Below the pieces are notes generated by a model. It made no database searches and was not told where the DNA came from. It saw nothing but the letters and a program-made list of their open reading frames with translations. Made by a program: the position numbers and the translations under genes. A stretch of DNA of 24,084 nucleotides, from assembly GCA_035297265.1 (NCBI GenBank), contig DATGZH010000043.1, positions 1 to 24,084 of the forward strand, written 5' to 3'. Within the stretch, counting starts at the first letter, position 1. Each line of letters opens with the position of its first letter. Source of the stretch: DATGZH01 sp035297265. GTDB lineage: Bacteria > Actinomycetota > Acidimicrobiia > Acidimicrobiales > RAAP-2. Shown piece by piece: positions 21,982 to 24,084 of the stretch.

Positions 21982-23007
21982 GTGGCGACGTCCTCACTCG
22001 GTTCGGTGGCTCCCACGACTGAGGTGCCGGACCGTTGCTCCGCCGACTGGCGGCTCGACGCGGGCGGCATCCTCTCGAGCCCAGAGGCTCGTGGCGCCCT
22101 CCGACGCCTGGGCGCCGCGCTGCGCAGGGAGCGGGCCTCGAGCGTCGAGTCCGACGACCCTCGGGCTTCGCCCGTCGGCCGGTTCGCAGAGGGTGCACCG
22201 GTGGCCGTGGCGGCGCTCGATCGCCAACTGGGCCTCGGCACCTCGGCGGCGCTCGCCGACGCCGGGGCGGCGGACCTCGACGGTGGAGCGTTGACCGGGA
22301 GGTTCTGCGTCCTCAGGGTGGGGCGTGCGCTGGCGGTCGTCCCACGACGAGGGCACGGCGCCGGCGACCCCGTCTACCTCGGGCCGGACACCGCCTGGTT
22401 CTTGCAGGCGCTGTGGAAGCTGGCGGCCGGCGGTCGCCGGGCCGTCGAGCTGGGCACGGGCACCGGGCTCATCGCTGCCGCACTGTCGCCGCGCTACGAG
22501 CTCATGGTGGGCACCGACGTCGTGCCCACCACCATCGACATCGCTGCCCTCACCTTCTGGCTCAACCGGGACCTCGCTCGTGGTCGGACCGTGGCCGTCC
22601 TCGCCGACGTGGCGAGCGGCCTCCGACCCCGCTCGTTCGACCTCGTGGTGGCGAACGCCCCTTGGGTACCGTCGGCGATGTCCCGACCGAACGGTGGTCG
22701 CCGGAGGTTCGCCGACGGCGGGCCGACCGGCCAAGAGCTCCCGATCCGCTTCCTCGTCGAGGGGGTCGAGTTGCTCGCGCCCGGTGGGGTGGCCGTCGTG
22801 CAGTGCCTTGACCTCGTCTACGACGACGGCCAGCGCCCGCTGGTCGACGTGTGCCGCCGTCTTCGGGCCAGCGGTTGCCGGGCCGACCTGCAGCCGGTGG
22901 GACCCGCGGCGCTTTCGGCCTCCCTCAACCCCCGGTTGCGGGAGGCCGGGGTGCCGGCCCAGGTCACCCTGGTGGACGTCATCGTGGAGCGGCCAGAGCG
23001 CCCGTGA
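21982..23007 (+). CDS. SAM-dependent methyltransferase with NAPW motif (MT2)
   Basis: A 341-residue class I methyltransferase and paralogue of MT1 (5928-7010). The SAM loop is E-L-G-T-G-T-G (156-162) and the acidic residue D179 in V-G-T-D. The catalytic motif reads N-A-P-W (225-228) instead of N-P-P-W. Both share the downstream F-A-[ED]-G-G-x-T-G-x-E-L-P block and a comparable N-terminal helical domain. Changing the first proline of the motif may alter the substrate or geometry; the asparagine and tryptophan are kept. It follows peptide D by 25 bases, so D is the obvious candidate substrate, for instance at the N-terminus or a side-chain amide. GTG 21982 is the first start; GTG 22006 and 22024 are possible, as no clear ribosome site is seen. 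Confidence 0.8.
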   Translation: MATSSLGSVAPTTEVPDRCSADWRLDAGGILSSPEARGALRRLGAALRRERASSVESDDPRASPVGRFAEGAPVAVAALDRQLGLGTSAALADAGAADLDGGALTGRFCVLRVGRALAVVPRRGHGAGDPVYLGPDTAWFLQALWKLAAGGRRAVELGTGTGLIAAALSPRYELMVGTDVVPTTIDIAALTFWLNRDLARGRTVAVLADVASGLRPRSFDLVVANAPWVPSAMSRPNGGRRRFADGGPTGQELPIRFLVEGVELLAPGGVAVVQCLDLVYDDGQRPLVDVCRRLRASGCRADLQPVGPAALSASLNPRLREAGVPAQVTLVDVIVERPERP

Positions 23008-23284
23008 ACGTCGGCTTCCCCGCTCGAAGCCCTTTCGAATGCCCGTCGCCAGGTAGATCCGATGCGACTCGCGACGGGCACAGACGATTGCCGGCGGTCG
23101 GAACGAGACGAGCCCAGCTAGCAACTTCCCTTGCCGCTCCGGTCTGATCGTCCCTTCGACGGCGAGGTGCTCGACGTTCGACGCTCGACCCTCCCGTCTG
23201 GCATGCCCGGGGAGCCTCGATGCCGATAGACCAACGACTGACCGGCCCTTACCGCGCCGTTACCAGCGACCGGCAAGCTACACA
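23008..23284. other. Intergenic region after the second methyltransferase
   Basis: About 280 bases with no supportable gene on either strand. An ORF starting at 23220 runs through the hairpins downstream and is better explained as read-through of the shorter gene at 23379. No copy of the shared ECF promoter is present. Confidence 0.4.
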
Positions 23285-23322
23285 CAGAAGCCCGAACGCC
23301 AGCGTCGTCGTTCGGGCTTCTG
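23285..23322 (+). terminator. Strong hairpin, terminator or leader structure
   Basis: CAGAAGCCCGAACG (23285-23298) and CGTTCGGGCTTCTG (23309-23322) are perfectly complementary 14-base arms around a 10-base loop. There is no U-tract on the plus strand. It lies 280 bases after the methyltransferase and 57 bases before a small ORF, so it could be a terminator or the first hairpin of a structured leader. Confidence 0.6.
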
Positions 23323-23334
23323 CACATGTTGCAT

Positions 23335-23361
23335 GGTCGAGCCCCCCCGTCCGGCTCGACC
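23335..23361 (+). promoter_or_regulatory. Second hairpin immediately before a ribosome site
   Basis: GGTCGAGCC (23335-23343) and GGCTCGACC (23353-23361) are perfect 9-base arms with a 9-base loop. AGGAGG begins five bases later (23366-23371). The closeness to the ribosome site suggests that folding could control access to it. Confidence 0.5.
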
Positions 23362-23378
23362 GAGCAGGAGGCAGCACC

Positions 23379-23576
23379 ATGAGCCACAACAGCGAACAAC
23401 AGAGCATCGCCACGGCCGGCTTGCGCCCGACCCCGGGAGGTGTCCGGGCCGACGATGGAGGGCCGCAGCCGGTGCTGCGCCGTCGGCCTCAGAATGCGGT
23501 CACGGCCGGGATGACCCGCTGGCCCAGGATCTCGATGCGGGTGATCGAGGGAGCTTCGGGCACCGACCCGTGGTAG
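23379..23576 (+). CDS. Small hypothetical protein (65 residues)
   Basis: A 65-codon ORF that I do not recognise, starting M-S-H-N-S-E-Q-Q-S and rich in Arg, Gly and Pro. Its support is the ribosome site: AGGAGG at 23366-23371, seven bases before ATG 23379, right after two consecutive hairpins. Against it, the last 88 bases overlap the convergent oxidoreductase gene, and the C-terminal residues are the antisense of that gene. It carries neither of the leader modules seen in peptides A-F. A regulatory leader peptide or a gene truncated by the neighbour is possible. Confidence 0.4.
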   Translation: MSHNSEQQSIATAGLRPTPGGVRADDGGPQPVLRRRPQNAVTAGMTRWPRISMRVIEGASGTDPW

Positions 23577-24084
23577 TGCGTGACGCCGAGGTCGGCCAGT
23601 CCACGCATCGACTCGATGAGCTCGTCGACCTTCTCGCCGTCGGCCCCGGGGTCGAGCGGTCCCATCACCGTTTTTTCGATCTCGTCGTAGTTTCGGCCGA
23701 CGTCGTCGCAGTGCCGACGGAGGACGTCGAGCTTGTGTACGAGCTCGGGTCCGGCGAACAGGTTGCAGGCCTGCGCGTACTGCGCCACCAGCCGGAGGGT
23801 CTTCCGCTCGCCGCCGCCACCGATGAGGATCGGCGGGTGAGGCCGGCTGAGGGGTTGGGGCGAGTTGAGCGTCCGCTCCAGTTGGTAGTGCTTGCCCCGG
23901 TAGGGCCCGTCGTCCCCGCTCCACATCTGCAGGCAGATCTGCAGCGCCTCCTCGAGACGCTCGAAGCGCTCGGCCGTGGGCGGAAACGGCAGCCCGAGGC
24001 CCCGGGCCTCCGGCTCGTTCCAGGCCGCGCCGATCCCGAGCATGGCCCGCCCCCCCGAGAGCACGTCGAGGGTGCTGACGGCCT
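23489..24084 (-). CDS. LLM-class flavin/F420-dependent oxidoreductase, partial
   Basis: The C-terminal 198 or so residues of a luciferase-like monooxygenase-family oxidoreductase; the N-terminus lies beyond the window's right edge. The reading T-L-D-V-L-S-G-G-R, then L-G-I-G-A-A-W-N, E-x-A-L-Q-I-C-L-Q-M-W-S-G, and P-P-I-L-I-G-G-G-G-E-R-K-T-L is characteristic of the actinobacterial F420-dependent branch, where G-G-G-G-E-R-K-T-L lies near the cofactor phosphate. These TIM-barrel enzymes transfer hydride between F420 and varied substrates. It probably belongs to an unrelated neighbouring unit. No frame disruption is seen. Confidence 0.88.
   Translation of the reverse strand, partial: AVSTLDVLSGGRAMLGIGAAWNEPEARGLGLPFPPTAERFERLEEALQICLQMWSGDDGPYRGKHYQLERTLNSPQPLSRPHPPILIGGGGERKTLRLVAQYAQACNLFAGPELVHKLDVLRRHCDDVGRNYDEIEKTVMGPLDPGADGEKVDELIESMRGLADLGVTHYHGSVPEAPSITRIEILGQRVIPAVTAF

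Noticed and set aside
23220..23378. Longer version of the small ORF starting at 23220
   Set aside because: It reads through two perfect hairpins without a ribosome site at its start, whereas ATG 23379 has AGGAGG at the right distance.

Overview
The window is about 24 kb of GC-rich DNA with many GTG starts, ATGA stop/start overlaps, proline/threonine-rich surface-protein linkers and an F420-type (LLM-class) oxidoreductase. This points to an actinobacterium. Acidimicrobiia or a relative is my guess, not something the sequence proves.

Layout. (1) 415-1286, minus: a small toxin-antitoxin-like pair (nucleotidyltransferase plus XRE regulator) with a perfect 32-bp palindrome over the regulator's start. 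(2) 1603-2247, plus: an unknown membrane-anchored protein. (3) 2384-3436, minus: two short peptide genes (E and F) flanking fragments of IS21-type and IS3-type transposition genes. (4) 3740-6029: a divergent pair, a PhyH-type Fe(II)/2-oxoglutarate dioxygenase and a cupin protein. (5) 5928-10591, minus: two linked units. One is peptide A followed by a ferritin-like diiron protein. The other is peptide B, a His-tailed small protein, a DUF692/MNIO iron enzyme and a methyltransferase. (6) 10818-11829: small protein C (plus) converging on an ECF sigma factor with a built-in zinc motif (minus). (7) 12021-21555, plus: a surface protein, then a tight run of membrane protein, Ser/Thr kinase, FHA-ABC-exporter-cNMP fusion, GAF protein and subtilase. 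(8) 21693-23007, plus: peptide D and a second methyltransferase. (9) 23008-24084: a structured leader before a 65-codon ORF, and a partial LLM oxidoreductase.

Main interpretation. Regions 3-8 look like one previously undescribed RiPP-type peptide system. Peptides A, B and D share a leader (D-D-x3-R, a later L-[TS]-x2-E helix, then [VT]-[AS]-G-F) and then diverge completely. A and B are both 120 residues and both place their first cysteine at position 105. Proteins C, E and F carry a second related helical module. The candidate modifying enzymes are an MNIO, a diiron ferritin-like protein, a PhyH dioxygenase, a cupin and two methyltransferases. The candidate export and processing machinery is the ABC fusion and the subtilase, with kinase, FHA, GAF and cNMP modules for control.

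The strongest DNA-level evidence is a shared promoter. GTAACC-N15-CGTC occurs exactly, with fixed spacing, upstream of A, B, C, D and E, and with one mismatch upstream of F and the PhyH gene. It has the form of an ECF sigma promoter and is most simply assigned to the ECF factor encoded at 11092-11829. I found no copy upstream of the exporter/kinase operon.
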